Shown here piece after piece: positions 34,975 through 44,341 of a stretch of 64,000 bases of DNA. The notes beneath the pieces are model-generated. The model did not search any database. It was not told the origin of the DNA and saw only the letters and a list, made by a program, of their open reading frames with translations. The stretch is from Edaphobacter paludis (GTDB taxonomy: Bacteria > Acidobacteriota > Terriglobia > Terriglobales > Acidobacteriaceae). The stretch's first letter is position 1; each line of letters opens with the position of its first letter. The stretch is from the NCBI RefSeq assembly GCF_039993895.1, contig NZ_CP121194.1:1488001-1552000 (forward strand), given 5' to 3'. Made by a program: the position numbers and the translations under genes.

Positions 34975-36075
34975 TTACATTGCCGGTTGAGTAGTTTGAC
35001 CCAGTTCTTGCATTCTCCTGTGCTCGGCGAGTCGATCAACAGCCGCGAGTTTGTGTGACGGAGCCAGGTGAGCGTAACGGGTCGTCATCTTGATGTCTTT
35101 ATGGCCCGCCAACTCTTGTACAGTCCGCAGATCAACTCCTGCCATCACCAAGCGAGAAATGTATGTGTGCCGGAAAATGTGCCAGGTCACATCGTGCAGA
35201 GCCGGATTCTTCTTGATGGCTTCTTCCATCACAAGTTCAAACCACGCTCGTGGAGAGACCATTGGCTCTCCGTATCGGGTGAGGCAAACTTGTTTCCAGT
35301 CAGGATTGCGCCTTATTCGCAGTTTTTCAAGAGCTTTCACCGCAGAGGCCGTGAGGATGACCACCCGAGCCGTCCCGTTCTTCGTCCGGAGGAGGAGCAA
35401 CTGGCGGCGCTCCAAGTCCACCCGGTCCCACTCCAAGGAATACTGTTCGCCGCGCCGCATTCCAGTTTCGAGAGCCAGCGTCAGCTCAGGCTCGTGAACT
35501 GGGCATCGCTCGCGAATGATCCGCCGAATCATAGCCTCTTCTTCGTATGTGACGAACCGTACTCTACCGTTATCTTCGCGATGCAACCGAACGAGGCGAG
35601 CGGGATTTTGCTCCACCTTCCCGTTACGGATGGCTTCCTGGAAGATCATCGAGAGCGTACCGCGGTACCGGTTGATCGTCGTCTTGGTCAGGTCATCCCG
35701 CGTATCGAGATAGGCTTTGATCGACTGTGGGGTAATTTCGGCGACGGGTGTTTTCCCAAAGACTGGCAGCAGCTTCCCGACAGTTGAGCGGTCGCCTGGA
35801 TAGGAGGCTTTATGCTCTTTCGAATAGACAAGGGCATCTTCCGCGATTTCCTCAAAGAGAATTGCCCGCCGTGGCCTTACCTCCGGCAACTTGATTCCCA
35901 TACGGGCGTCCGTTTTTCGCTTCTGATAGAGTGTGACTGCATCGGAGCGGCGACCAACTTTTTCGCGGTGTCTTCGTCCTTCCACGTAATAGTTGATCCA
36001 CCAGATACCACTATCGACGGGATGCTCGTACACTCCTTTTATCGGCTTCGGTTTCTTGCTCGATGCGTTTGCCAC
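34975..36075 (-). CDS. int: Tyrosine integrase
   Basis: 366 residues. The N-terminal SAM-like DNA-binding domain is followed by the catalytic domain with its conserved residues: R in ETGMRRGEQYSLEW, a K-containing strand, H-x-x-R in WHIFRHTYISR, H in LAGHKDI, and the nucleophile Y in TTRYAHL. It catalyses site-specific insertion into and excision from tRNA-Asn. It is transcribed inward from the right end, about 190 bp from attR, and converges with the NACHT gene. The 22-bp paired repeat at 36130-36151 lies just upstream of its start and could serve both recombination and autoregulation. Confidence 0.95.
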   Translation of the reverse strand: MANASSKKPKPIKGVYEHPVDSGIWWINYYVEGRRHREKVGRRSDAVTLYQKRKTDARMGIKLPEVRPRRAILFEEIAEDALVYSKEHKASYPGDRSTVGKLLPVFGKTPVAEITPQSIKAYLDTRDDLTKTTINRYRGTLSMIFQEAIRNGKVEQNPARLVRLHREDNGRVRFVTYEEEAMIRRIIRERCPVHEPELTLALETGMRRGEQYSLEWDRVDLERRQLLLLRTKNGTARVVILTASAVKALEKLRIRRNPDWKQVCLTRYGEPMVSPRAWFELVMEEAIKKNPALHDVTWHIFRHTYISRLVMAGVDLRTVQELAGHKDIKMTTRYAHLAPSHKLAAVDRLAEHRRMQELGQTTQPAM

Positions 36076-36129
36076 GGGGCCTCTCCTTCAACATCCTGCT
36101 CCTTAATAATGACACCGAAGGTGGGTAGT

Positions 36130-36151
36130 GGTGGCTGTTTTGGTGGCTGTT
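36130..36151. repeat. Right-end copy of the 22-bp paired TGGCTGTT element
   Basis: TGGCTGTT at 36132-36139 and 36144-36151 with identical spacer and flanks to 9291-9312. The copy is 55 bp upstream of the integrase start and 115 bp from attR; the left copy is 64 bp from attL. Same orientation in both ends. Confidence 0.65.
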
Positions 36152-36266
36152 CAAATTGAGAATCTATGCGATCCACTGCAAGAATCTGCGGTCGATAGTT
36201 ATACAAGTCTTTTGTAATCAGCAAACGTGCAACGCACTGCGAGGCGTTGCAAACCACAAAATGCCC

Positions 36267-36313
<47 letters not shown>

Positions 36314-36838
36314 TTTATCAATCACTTAGGAGAGCTCCTTTCCTAAACTTCACTAAATTGTTCGGACCCTAAAATGGCTCTGGGAGCTGCTTCATATTCC
36401 GACCCATCCCTTAGCGCCGTCGAAGTGTGATAGACAATAGACAACCGCAAGTGCTCCGAAGGCGACAACAAAAGATGCTGACGCTTATTGCATCTAAAGT
36501 GCTCACTACGATTGTTTGTTTCTGGGCAACGTATGTTAGGTTGATCAACTTCGGACGAGGAATTTGTGGTGGCTTGGAAGATTTCGTGTGTGCCGCGGAG
36601 GCACGCTTGCTCGCAGAAGACGTCATCGCTCCAGGAGGACTGAGCCTTCGCTATCCCTAGGGAACGCCAATCTTCTCGCGTTGATAAAGAGCCTCTTGAT
36701 CCGGCCTAGGGTTATTCGCGCAGATTAGTTGCACATCGAGTGACGCCAGCAGTCTGCTTTGTCGACGGTTACGGTAGAGTCAGATAGATTGACTTGATGA
36801 TTCGGTCGCCTTCAGTATCCATGAACGGATGCTGCGTC
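36314..36838. other. Intergenic region right of attR, no gene supported
   Basis: About 520 bp of chromosome. Short open frames on both strands (for example 36427-36660 and 36411-36626) lack ribosome-binding sites and recognisable sequence. I see no RNA gene or clear terminator. Confidence 0.5.
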
Positions 36839-38869
36839 TTAGTAAAGCAATGTCTGTTCGATAGCAGCGCGGAGACCGCCCACTGAAGGCAAGACCAGCG
36901 CTTCTAGCGCGGGCGCCGACGGCACAAAGGAATCCTTCGCGGTCACGCGAAGGACCGGAGCATCCAACGCGTCGATGCAGTTTGCGGCAATGCGCGCGGC
37001 TAACTCTGCGCCAAAGCCCATCGTCAGTGAGTCTTCATGCGCTATCACGATGCGGTTGGTCTTTCGGACACTCTCATAGATCATTTCTTCGTCGAAAGGA
37101 ATGATGGAACGTAGATCCAATACCTCAACTGATTTCCCTTGTTGTTGCAATTGACGCGCAACCTCAAGAGCGTGATAGACAGTTATGCCCCAGGTGACAA
37201 TCGTTGCATCTGTTCCTTCGCAGAGTATCCGACCGCGTCCAAACGGCACCACGTAATCTGCATCCGGCTCAAGGCTCTTTGCCTGCACGAGACGGTAGAG
37301 GCTCTTGTGTTCAAGAAAAATAACCGGGTCCTGAGAACGGGCCGCCGCCTTGATAAGACCCTTTGCGTCTTCGGCGCAACTCGGAAACACAATTCGCCAG
37401 CCCGGAATGTGCGAGAAGAAACTCTCGACACAGGTTGAATGCCAAGGCCCGCCTTTGATGTATCCACCGACCGCAATGCGGACAACCACCGGACATGTCC
37501 ATGCTCCGTCGCTTCTCCAGCGCACGGTCGGGATTTCATTCCGTAGCTGCATCGCAGCGGGCCAAAGATAGTCTGCAAACTGAATCTCGACGATGGGCTT
37601 ATATCCGGCAAGCGCCATTCCTCCAGCCACGCCAACAATGCTTGCTTCCGCCAGTGGCGAATTGCTTACCCGCTCGCCGAACATGTCCCGGAGTCCACGA
37701 GTCACACCAAAAACGCCGCCTTTGGGATCAGCAATATCTTCCCCCCACATGACGATCTTGGGGTTTCGCTGCATTTCCTCACTCAGTCCATGGTTGATTG
37801 CATCGATGAAGGTGACGGATTTCTCAGAAACATAGCGTGGACACGGAACTGCTGTTCTCTCAGGTTTTATCTCAGCGTAAATGCCGGCACACAGGTCATG
37901 GACGTCAGGCCCAGGTTGTGCATCTGCCCAATTGGCGGCGCTGTCTACTTCTTCTTTTATTTCTCGTCGAATTTGCTCTATCTCCGTGGAGCTGATGGTC
38001 TTGTTTTCCATCATCCATCGCTCCATTTGTTGCAGTGGATCGAGTTCAGCAACATGGCGGAGTTCTTCTTCACTCCGGTATTTTCGCTGGTCATCAGAAG
38101 AAGAATGCGAATCCAGCCGGACAACCTTCGCTTCGATCAAGACGGGGCCATTTCCTTGCCGCACAGACCGAATCAGATCTGGAGCGGTCTCATACACGCA
38201 TTCGTATGAGGTTCCATCGATCTCCACTGCATGAATGCCGAAGCCCTCCGCTATTTTTCGAATTGAGGAAGCCGTCTGTATCCGCTGCGGAACGCTGATT
38301 GCGTATCCATTGTTCTGGATCACAAATAGCATCGGAAGTTTCTCCCTCGATGCCCAATTTAATGCCTCAAAGAATTCTCCTTCGCTGGCTGCTCCGTCTC
38401 CGGATTCCACATAGACGACAGCGTCTGTACCCTCTGCTTTTACGGCTTTGGCGACGCCCACAGCGGGAAGAAACTGTGAACCCACGCATGCGGTCCGTGA
38501 CACTAAATTCAATCGCCGGGAAGAAAAATGCTCAGGCATATTGCGTCCGCCTGAACTCGGGTCGCCCTCCCGGCTTAACATCCCCAGAAAAATATCTCTG
38601 AAAGAAAGCCCAACCCCAACCACGGTACCCTTCGAACGGTAATAGGGAAAGAACCAGTCATGGCCTGGCCTTAAGAAAGAAACGACTCCTAATTGGGTTA
38701 CTTCATGACCGCGACATGACGCCCAAAATGAACATTTACCGTGTCGAGTGAATGCCTTCATCCGTTCTTCGATGTAAAAGACGGCAAGCACCTTCCGGTA
38801 CAACGCCACTGTAGCCTTTGTCGGAACTGATACTTTCGGCAGGAATTGGGTAATCGGGGGAATACTCAT
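36839..38869 (-). CDS. Fused E1 alpha/beta subunit of a 2-oxoacid dehydrogenase
   Basis: 676 residues: E1 alpha (about 1-330) fused to E1 beta (about 350-676). The thiamine diphosphate motif is GDGAASEGEFFEALNWA ending in NNGYAI. The beta part has GEDIADPKGGVFGVT and EASIVGVAGGMALAG. Such fusions decarboxylate branched-chain 2-oxoacids or pyruvate and pass the acyl group to a lipoyl E2. No E2 or E3 gene is in the window, so this subunit must use partners elsewhere. ATG 38869 is preceded by AAGGAC. It lies 160 bp downstream of the universal stress gene on the same strand and may share its transcript and regulation. Confidence 0.9.
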   Translation of the reverse strand: MSIPPITQFLPKVSVPTKATVALYRKVLAVFYIEERMKAFTRHGKCSFWASCRGHEVTQLGVVSFLRPGHDWFFPYYRSKGTVVGVGLSFRDIFLGMLSREGDPSSGGRNMPEHFSSRRLNLVSRTACVGSQFLPAVGVAKAVKAEGTDAVVYVESGDGAASEGEFFEALNWASREKLPMLFVIQNNGYAISVPQRIQTASSIRKIAEGFGIHAVEIDGTSYECVYETAPDLIRSVRQGNGPVLIEAKVVRLDSHSSSDDQRKYRSEEELRHVAELDPLQQMERWMMENKTISSTEIEQIRREIKEEVDSAANWADAQPGPDVHDLCAGIYAEIKPERTAVPCPRYVSEKSVTFIDAINHGLSEEMQRNPKIVMWGEDIADPKGGVFGVTRGLRDMFGERVSNSPLAEASIVGVAGGMALAGYKPIVEIQFADYLWPAAMQLRNEIPTVRWRSDGAWTCPVVVRIAVGGYIKGGPWHSTCVESFFSHIPGWRIVFPSCAEDAKGLIKAAARSQDPVIFLEHKSLYRLVQAKSLEPDADYVVPFGRGRILCEGTDATIVTWGITVYHALEVARQLQQQGKSVEVLDLRSIIPFDEEMIYESVRKTNRIVIAHEDSLTMGFGAELAARIAANCIDALDAPVLRVTAKDSFVPSAPALEALVLPSVGGLRAAIEQTLLY

Positions 38870-39028
38870 GGCATAGTCCTTTTTCCACCTTCAACCCTCT
38901 GACGCCTTCTCATGCCGGCTGGAGTTGAGGAAACCATTGAGGGCAAATGTTCCAGACTGAATAATGGCTCAAGAAATGGGTATTCACGAATCGTGGTTAG
39001 CCGCGATACTTTCCACTAATCTGTATGC

Positions 39029-39921
39029 TTACGCTTCGCGTATGGTGAAGACAGGACAATCAGCACTGGCGGCGACCTTATATGCTGTACCACCGCCAAA
39101 GTGGGACACGACTGACGCAAACGCGCCAACACCCCGAGCCCCGATCACGATGAGATTGGCTCCACGATTCTTGGCTTCTGCGAGGATTACCGCATCTGAT
39201 CTCCCGAAGCCGACGATACAGGTTGTTTTATTGGCAGGGGTAAGCTGATGAAGTTTTTCTAAAGGCTCCTCGCTTGCCATTGTGCGCTCGAAAGAAAAGG
39301 GAACATCATTATCATCTTTCACATATAGAAGAATCAGTTCCGCCTGATGTTCCTTGGCAATCGACAAGGCATACGGCAAAGCAATCGTGGCACCAGGCGA
39401 GAAGTCTGTCGCGTACAGTACCGTCTTAATTACAGCTTCTCCTTCCCCACCACAACGACAATGCGGTCCAACGGTGAGTACCGGAATCCTCGAGGAGCGA
39501 AAGATCGTCTCTGCAACCGATCCAAGGGCTGCCTTTTCCAAACCGGTCTCACCCGATGTTCCGACCACGATCAGGTCGGCATTGCTCAGGTCGTCCAGCA
39601 GATCCTTGCTCCCTCCTACACGAAGCAGTGTGGTGCACTTGATGTCGTGAAGGAAGGCGGCTTGCGTCTCTTTGAGCAGACGGTTTTCTAGGCGGTGCCG
39701 CAGATCCTCCATTGCCTCGCAGGCGAGGGAGATCTCGGGATCCGCAAAGGCACTCGTCGGGGGGATATAGGCATGCGCCAAAACGATGCCGGCTCCGTAT
39801 GTCCGCGCAAAAACCGCTGCATATCGCAGAGCAGTATCTGCCCCCCGAAGAAGTCGGTGAGCACCGCAATCTTTTTGATCCTCAGTTGTGACTCTAGTGG
39901 GATTTCGTTAGCTGTGACCAT
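39029..39921 (-). pseudogene. Tandem universal stress protein with a one-base frameshift
   Basis: The intact gene would give about 297 residues with two UspA domains, the usual tandem form. Start ATG 39921 has AAGGAG seven bases upstream and reads MVTANEIPLESQLRIKKIAV, then LTDF. At a run of six C (39841-39846, six G in the coding strand) the frame breaks: the continuation ADTALRYAAVFARTYGAGIV is found one frame over and runs on to the stop at 39029. Adding one G restores the whole protein, and the span 893 bp is one short of a multiple of three. Both domains keep ATP-loop motifs (VGTSGETG, IGARGVG). It may be a sequencing error, a true mutation or a slippage switch. A CRP-like site lies 70 bp upstream. 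Confidence 0.8.
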
Positions 39922-39984
39922 GTGGATCTCCTTAGCGAACCGGTACATCCGGCATGATATTTGCTAATCACCGCTAGATGGGAA

Positions 39985-39998
39985 GTGATTGTCGTCAC
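39985..39998. promoter_or_regulatory. CRP/FNR-like palindrome upstream of usp
   Basis: GTGATTGTCGTCAC: half-sites GTGAT and GTCAC with a four-base spacer. Centre 70 bp upstream of the usp start codon. Confidence 0.6.
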
Positions 39999-40121
39999 AA
40001 GCACCCCGCGGATTGCTAGGTTCAACCTTGATGCAATGCCCTGGACCTCGCGCAACATAATGCCAACCCAGGAAATCGGAAAACCGATCTTCTGGGTTGG
40101 ACAGCAAGCAAAATTTAGCGC

Positions 40122-40643
40122 TTATGCCGCTTTAACTTCGATCGTCTTGGGTGGCGCCGCCTTGGGCAGGGTGAGTTTCAGAACTCCGTTCGTCAAATCC
40201 GCAGTAACTCTGTCCGGATTGATAGATCTGGGCAGGTCAATACGGCGGCATAGTTCACTCGCAGATACTTCACTGTACTTAATCTCCTTTCCTGCTTTTT
40301 CCTCTTTCTGTTGTTCTCTTTTGCCATGGACGCAGATGGAATTTGGCTCCGCTTGAACAGTCAGATCCTTGACACTATAGCCAGGAACTTCGGCTCGAAT
40401 CGTGTAGTTTTCATCGGATTCGCTGATTTCTATCGGGACCTGCTTGAGTAGTTCCGATTCGGCCCGGAGCCAGTCATCCCAAGCCCCGCCGTTACTGCCT
40501 CCGCGCTGCTCAAAGAATCCAAAAGCGCGTTGAGCGATCGCTTTGGTAAGAGCATCAAAATCCTCAAAGATATTGCTGATTCTCGGAAACTCGATCATCG
40601 TTCTGCCTGCGGTGCTTGGCTGTATCGCCACTGAGGTCGACAT
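40122..40643 (-). CDS. Small heat-shock protein Hsp20
   Basis: 173 residues. ATG 40643 with AAGGAG upstream. The alpha-crystallin domain occupies the C-terminal 100 residues: IEISESDENYTIRAEVPGYS, then DLTVQAEPNSICVHGKRE, and the closing strand LTNGVLKLTLPKA, a standard sHSP signature. The N-terminal part is variable. These proteins form oligomers that hold unfolded proteins during stress in the cytoplasm. It is divergent from the BON-domain gene; the shared 218-bp region contains a CRP-like palindrome centred 82 bp upstream. Confidence 0.93.
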   Translation of the reverse strand: MSTSVAIQPSTAGRTMIEFPRISNIFEDFDALTKAIAQRAFGFFEQRGGSNGGAWDDWLRAESELLKQVPIEISESDENYTIRAEVPGYSVKDLTVQAEPNSICVHGKREQQKEEKAGKEIKYSEVSASELCRRIDLPRSINPDRVTADLTNGVLKLTLPKAAPPKTIEVKAA

Positions 40644-40718
40644 ATATGTTCTCCTTATGTAATGGGTTGCGCAGGTTTGCGCTTTAGATTAAGTTAATCT
40701 ACCTATTCAAAGCCCACA

Positions 40719-40732
40719 GTGATGCCAGTCAC
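40719..40732. promoter_or_regulatory. CRP/FNR-like palindrome between hsp20 and the BON gene
   Basis: GTGATGCCAGTCAC with GTGAT and GTCAC half-sites. Centre 82 bp from the hsp20 start and 136 bp from the BON gene start. Confidence 0.6.
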
Positions 40733-40861
40733 ATCTCAAAGAGTTACATCAGGCGGATAGTGGAAGGGATGGCAAGGATGCCCTAGAACCTATCGATTTG
40801 AGGATCGTCGCGTCTTGCCCCACTAAGTCCCATCAACTGACTCTTAGAAAGGAAATAATCC

Positions 40862-41530
40862 ATGACAAACCAGGTGAAACAACCCCAAACAGATGAGCAG
40901 CTTCGAGACGTTGTACTTCGAGAAATCGAATGGGAACCGGCGATCGTGTCTAGGGACATAAGCGTAAAGGTCAAAGACGGCGTCGTGTTACTTACGGGAT
41001 TTGTCCATAGTTACCCCGAAAAATTCGCAGCCGAAAGGGCGGCAAAATCGGTGTACGGAGTTAGCTCCATAGCAAATGACATTGAGGTGAAGCCTGCGCC
41101 CTCGCGCACAGATCCTGAGATCGCACGGGACGTATCGATGGCATTGAAAATGCACGCCCTTGTGCCCGACGATCGGATTAAAGCGACGGTGCGCGACGGC
41201 TTTGTGACTCTGGAAGGCAATGTGGAATGGAACTATCAGCGCAGCAATGCCGAATCTGCCGCGCATACCGTAACGGGCATTCGCGGCATAGTCAATGACA
41301 TACGGATAAAGCCTGCTGTTTCAAAAGCGATTGTCAAAGAAAAAATTGAGGATGCTCTTCGCCGAAGCGCAGAAGTAGATGCCCGACGCATTTATGTGAG
41401 CACACACGATAACAGAGTGGAACTCAATGGCTATGTTCGTTCGTGGTTGGAGCGCGATGAGGTGGAGCGGGCGGCCTGGGCGGCTCCTGGGGTTAGTCAG
41501 GTTGTCGACAATCTCGTTGTTTCACCTTAA
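40862..41530 (+). CDS. Triple BON-domain protein (OsmY-like)
   Basis: 222 residues with three consecutive BON domains, each with the pattern of a helix, ...I-V-x-DGxVxLxGxV, then an A-E-x-A helix ending in V-N-D-I: VKDGVVLLTGFVHSY, VRDGFVTLEGNVEW and THDNRVELNGYVRSW mark the three. BON domains bind phospholipid or envelope surfaces. The protein has no signal peptide, unlike periplasmic OsmY, so a cytoplasmic stress role is possible. ATG 40862 has AAAGGA upstream. Its neighbours are stress genes, and it may share the palindrome at 40719 with hsp20. Confidence 0.92.
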   Translation: MTNQVKQPQTDEQLRDVVLREIEWEPAIVSRDISVKVKDGVVLLTGFVHSYPEKFAAERAAKSVYGVSSIANDIEVKPAPSRTDPEIARDVSMALKMHALVPDDRIKATVRDGFVTLEGNVEWNYQRSNAESAAHTVTGIRGIVNDIRIKPAVSKAIVKEKIEDALRRSAEVDARRIYVSTHDNRVELNGYVRSWLERDEVERAAWAAPGVSQVVDNLVVSP

Positions 41531-41665
41531 CCGTCGCCCGGCTGCACCGCTCTGGAGTGAGACTATCGCAATGACGTAGTCGTTCCCAAGTGCCGGCGGA
41601 CCCGCATGCTGGGGAAGTGGGCGTATTTCCCTAGCTGCACACACTACTTTTGTCCCCTTCAGAAA

Positions 41666-44341
41666 TCACAGACCGGAATAACGTTCGATCCGTACGGCAG
41701 TGAGCTTATATTCCGGCGTATCAACAAACTTGTCGCGATGTGGGCCGGTCAAAAAGTTCAAGAAGACGTGCGGAGTATGGAAGCTGGCAAAAAGCTCTCC
41801 GGGAGCAACTGAATCGGTGATTCTAATTGGAAGCACCGCTTCCCCGTAACGGCTCCGGACTCGTACAAGCTCGCTTTCGAATAGCTCTAGGCGTTGAGCA
41901 TCTTGGGTTGAGATATCCAGAAAGTCCCCGCCGCACAGCAGCGAGTTAGGGGTGCGTGCAGTCATGGTTCCGGCATTGAATTGATAGAGAGTCCGGCCGG
42001 TATTAAGAATGAAAGGGTACTCATCGTCAGCAGATTCCTCGGGCACCTTGTAGTCGACTAGGCGGAGTGCTGCTTGTGTGCCGGTTGAAAATGTCGTTTT
42101 ATGAAGTATCTGCGTGCCAGGATGATCTTCTGCAGGACATGGCCACTGCAGACCACCATATTCCATACGTTCATAATTTATCCCAGCTCCGGCCTTCCAC
42201 ACGGAGCGAATTTCATTCCAGATTTCTTCCGGGGAACGAAAGCTGAAAAGATCTCCTTTCCCCATGGCACGAGCGAGGTCGCAGATAATCTCCCAATCAG
42301 GTCTGGAACCGCCGACAGGCTCAATCGCTTTTCGTACGCGCTGTATACGTCTTTCAGCATTCATGAATGTTCCTGTCTTTTCAAACGACGAAGCAGCAGG
42401 CAGAAAGATGCTGCCAAATTCCTTCGCTGTTTCGTTCATAAACATGTCCTGCACGATCACGAGTTCCAGGCGCGAGAGTGCGCGCCGCGTCGCGTGCGCG
42501 TCGGCATTCGTTAAGAAGATGTCATAACCGATAGCCCATAATGCTTTGAAATGTCCTTCCTCGGCGGCGTCCATCATCTCGAGCAGATTGAGGCCTTGCT
42601 GTGTCGGGATCGGCCTCTGCCATACGGTTGCAAACAAGTCGCTCCCCTCCTTGATGGGAATGGAGCCCGTCAAAGTGCCGGGATCGCATCCCATATGAGC
42701 TGCACCCTGAACATTATTCTGCCCGCGCAACGGGTTGATGCCGGTGCCAGGCTTGCCGATATTTCCGGTCAAAAGCGCAAGGTTCACGAGACACATGACA
42801 CCTTCGGTGCCTTGTATGTGTTCAGTTACACCCAGGCCATGAATACACATGGCAGGTTTCTCCCGGGCGTAGATGTGCGCTGCTTCGCGGATTTTACGCG
42901 CTTCTACTCCGCACAAAAGTGCTGCCCTTTCAGGGGTCCACTCCTGAATGAAATGCCGAAATTCCTGAAATTGGGAAACCCGCTCGTTCAAAAATTCCTC
43001 ATCCTGTATATCCTCCTCGAGAATCGCGCACGCTATCGCGTTGAGAAGTGGAATATTCATTCCTGGACGAAGCTGCAGGTGTAACGCCGCATACCGTGTC
43101 AGCTCGATCTTGCGCGGATCAATGACAATCAGACGCGTGCCATTCAGGGCTGCTTGCTTTATCCGCGCACCTAGAATGGGATGGTTTTCCGTGGGATTTG
43201 CTCCACAGATCAAAATGGTGCGCGCTCGCTCAATATCGTCAAACGAATTCGTGGCGGCGCCCGCGCCTAACATTAGCTTCATGGCTGCCGCAGTAGGGGC
43301 ATGGCAAACGCGTGCACAGCAATCGACATTGTTCGTTTCGAGAACAGTTCGCGCGAATTTCTGAGCCAGATAATTTTCTTCGTTGGTTGCCCGCGCGGAC
43401 CCAAGGACGCCAACGCTGGCGGAGCCATGCCGCGCGACGATGCGCCCTAGCGCGCCTGCCGCAAAGGAAATTGCCTCGTCCCAGGATGCCGGCTGCCAAG
43501 AGCCGTTTACGCGAATCATCGGATGGGTGACCCGGTCCTGAGCATGCACGAAATCGAAGGCATACCGTCCCTTGGAACAGAGGTGTCCCCGGCTCACAGG
43601 AGCATCTTGCACCGGTCTGATCACAACGATCTGGCCCTCCCGTGTGCCCACGTTCATTTCACAGCCGGTTCCACAATAAGCACAGGTGGTCCTCGTCCAA
43701 TTGCTCGCAGCTCCCAAGGATAAGACGCTCTTATCTTCCAGCGCTCCAGTGGGACATGTATCCACGCAGGCACCACAGCTCACGCACGAGCTTTCCCGTA
43801 GATTGGTTTCTGAGTCGGGAAGAATCCGGACGGCATCTCCACGGTTCCAGATCTTCCAGACAAATTGTCCCTGCATCTCTTCGCAGATCCGCACGCAACG
43901 ATAACAGTAAATGCACTGCGACATGTCTACACGTATATACGGATTCGACTCGTCAATCAGTTCGGGTGAGGTCTTTCCCGTGCACTCCTCTTCAAGACCG
44001 TATGCCCGAATCAGGCGATGAAATTCCTTATCCGGAAACTCTCGCACGAAATCCGCCGGATACCGATGTGCCAGAAGCTGCAGAAGTGATCGTCGTAACT
44101 GCTCAATTTCATGCGTATGGGTTTCGATTACCATGCCATCGGAGATCTGCGTACTGCAAGCAATGACGGGGTGAGGACTACCATTCGCTTTCACGATGCA
44201 CAGCCGGCAGCCACCTAAAGGTTTCATCCGTTCGTCATAGCATAAGGTTGGTATCTCAATCTTCACGAAGCGCAAGGCATCGAGGATGGTGAGGCGCTCT
44301 TGAAAACGATGCAGCTGGCCGTTGATGGCTATCTGAAGCAA
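41666..44341 (-). CDS. fdhA: NAD-dependent formate dehydrogenase, molybdenum alpha subunit
   Basis: 891 residues from TTG 44341, the codon matching the conserved N-terminus LQIAINGQLHRF, with GGAGGAG upstream. Order of domains: a [2Fe-2S] ferredoxin part (CYDERMKPLGGCRLC), a His/Cys [4Fe-4S] part, two [4Fe-4S] motifs (CIYCYRCVRIC, CVSCGACVDTC), the Mo-domain cluster CAYCGTGCEMNVG, and the bis-MGD domain. The molybdenum ligand is cysteine in ARVCHAPT; no selenocysteine is used. It oxidises formate to CO2 and passes electrons to the NuoF-like subunit encoded just upstream; the genes overlap by 13 bases. No fdhD maturation gene is in the window. Confidence 0.93.
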   Translation of the reverse strand: MLQIAINGQLHRFQERLTILDALRFVKIEIPTLCYDERMKPLGGCRLCIVKANGSPHPVIACSTQISDGMVIETHTHEIEQLRRSLLQLLAHRYPADFVREFPDKEFHRLIRAYGLEEECTGKTSPELIDESNPYIRVDMSQCIYCYRCVRICEEMQGQFVWKIWNRGDAVRILPDSETNLRESSCVSCGACVDTCPTGALEDKSVLSLGAASNWTRTTCAYCGTGCEMNVGTREGQIVVIRPVQDAPVSRGHLCSKGRYAFDFVHAQDRVTHPMIRVNGSWQPASWDEAISFAAGALGRIVARHGSASVGVLGSARATNEENYLAQKFARTVLETNNVDCCARVCHAPTAAAMKLMLGAGAATNSFDDIERARTILICGANPTENHPILGARIKQAALNGTRLIVIDPRKIELTRYAALHLQLRPGMNIPLLNAIACAILEEDIQDEEFLNERVSQFQEFRHFIQEWTPERAALLCGVEARKIREAAHIYAREKPAMCIHGLGVTEHIQGTEGVMCLVNLALLTGNIGKPGTGINPLRGQNNVQGAAHMGCDPGTLTGSIPIKEGSDLFATVWQRPIPTQQGLNLLEMMDAAEEGHFKALWAIGYDIFLTNADAHATRRALSRLELVIVQDMFMNETAKEFGSIFLPAASSFEKTGTFMNAERRIQRVRKAIEPVGGSRPDWEIICDLARAMGKGDLFSFRSPEEIWNEIRSVWKAGAGINYERMEYGGLQWPCPAEDHPGTQILHKTTFSTGTQAALRLVDYKVPEESADDEYPFILNTGRTLYQFNAGTMTARTPNSLLCGGDFLDISTQDAQRLELFESELVRVRSRYGEAVLPIRITDSVAPGELFASFHTPHVFLNFLTGPHRDKFVDTPEYKLTAVRIERYSGL

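Noticed and set aside
36329-36342. AGGAG-AG-CTCCT as the original tRNA terminator right of attR
   Set aside because: The loop would be only two bases and the stem five; too weak to call.
36427-36660. A 77-residue open frame right of attR
   Set aside because: No family and no Shine-Dalgarno site; an antisense frame of similar length covers the same bases.
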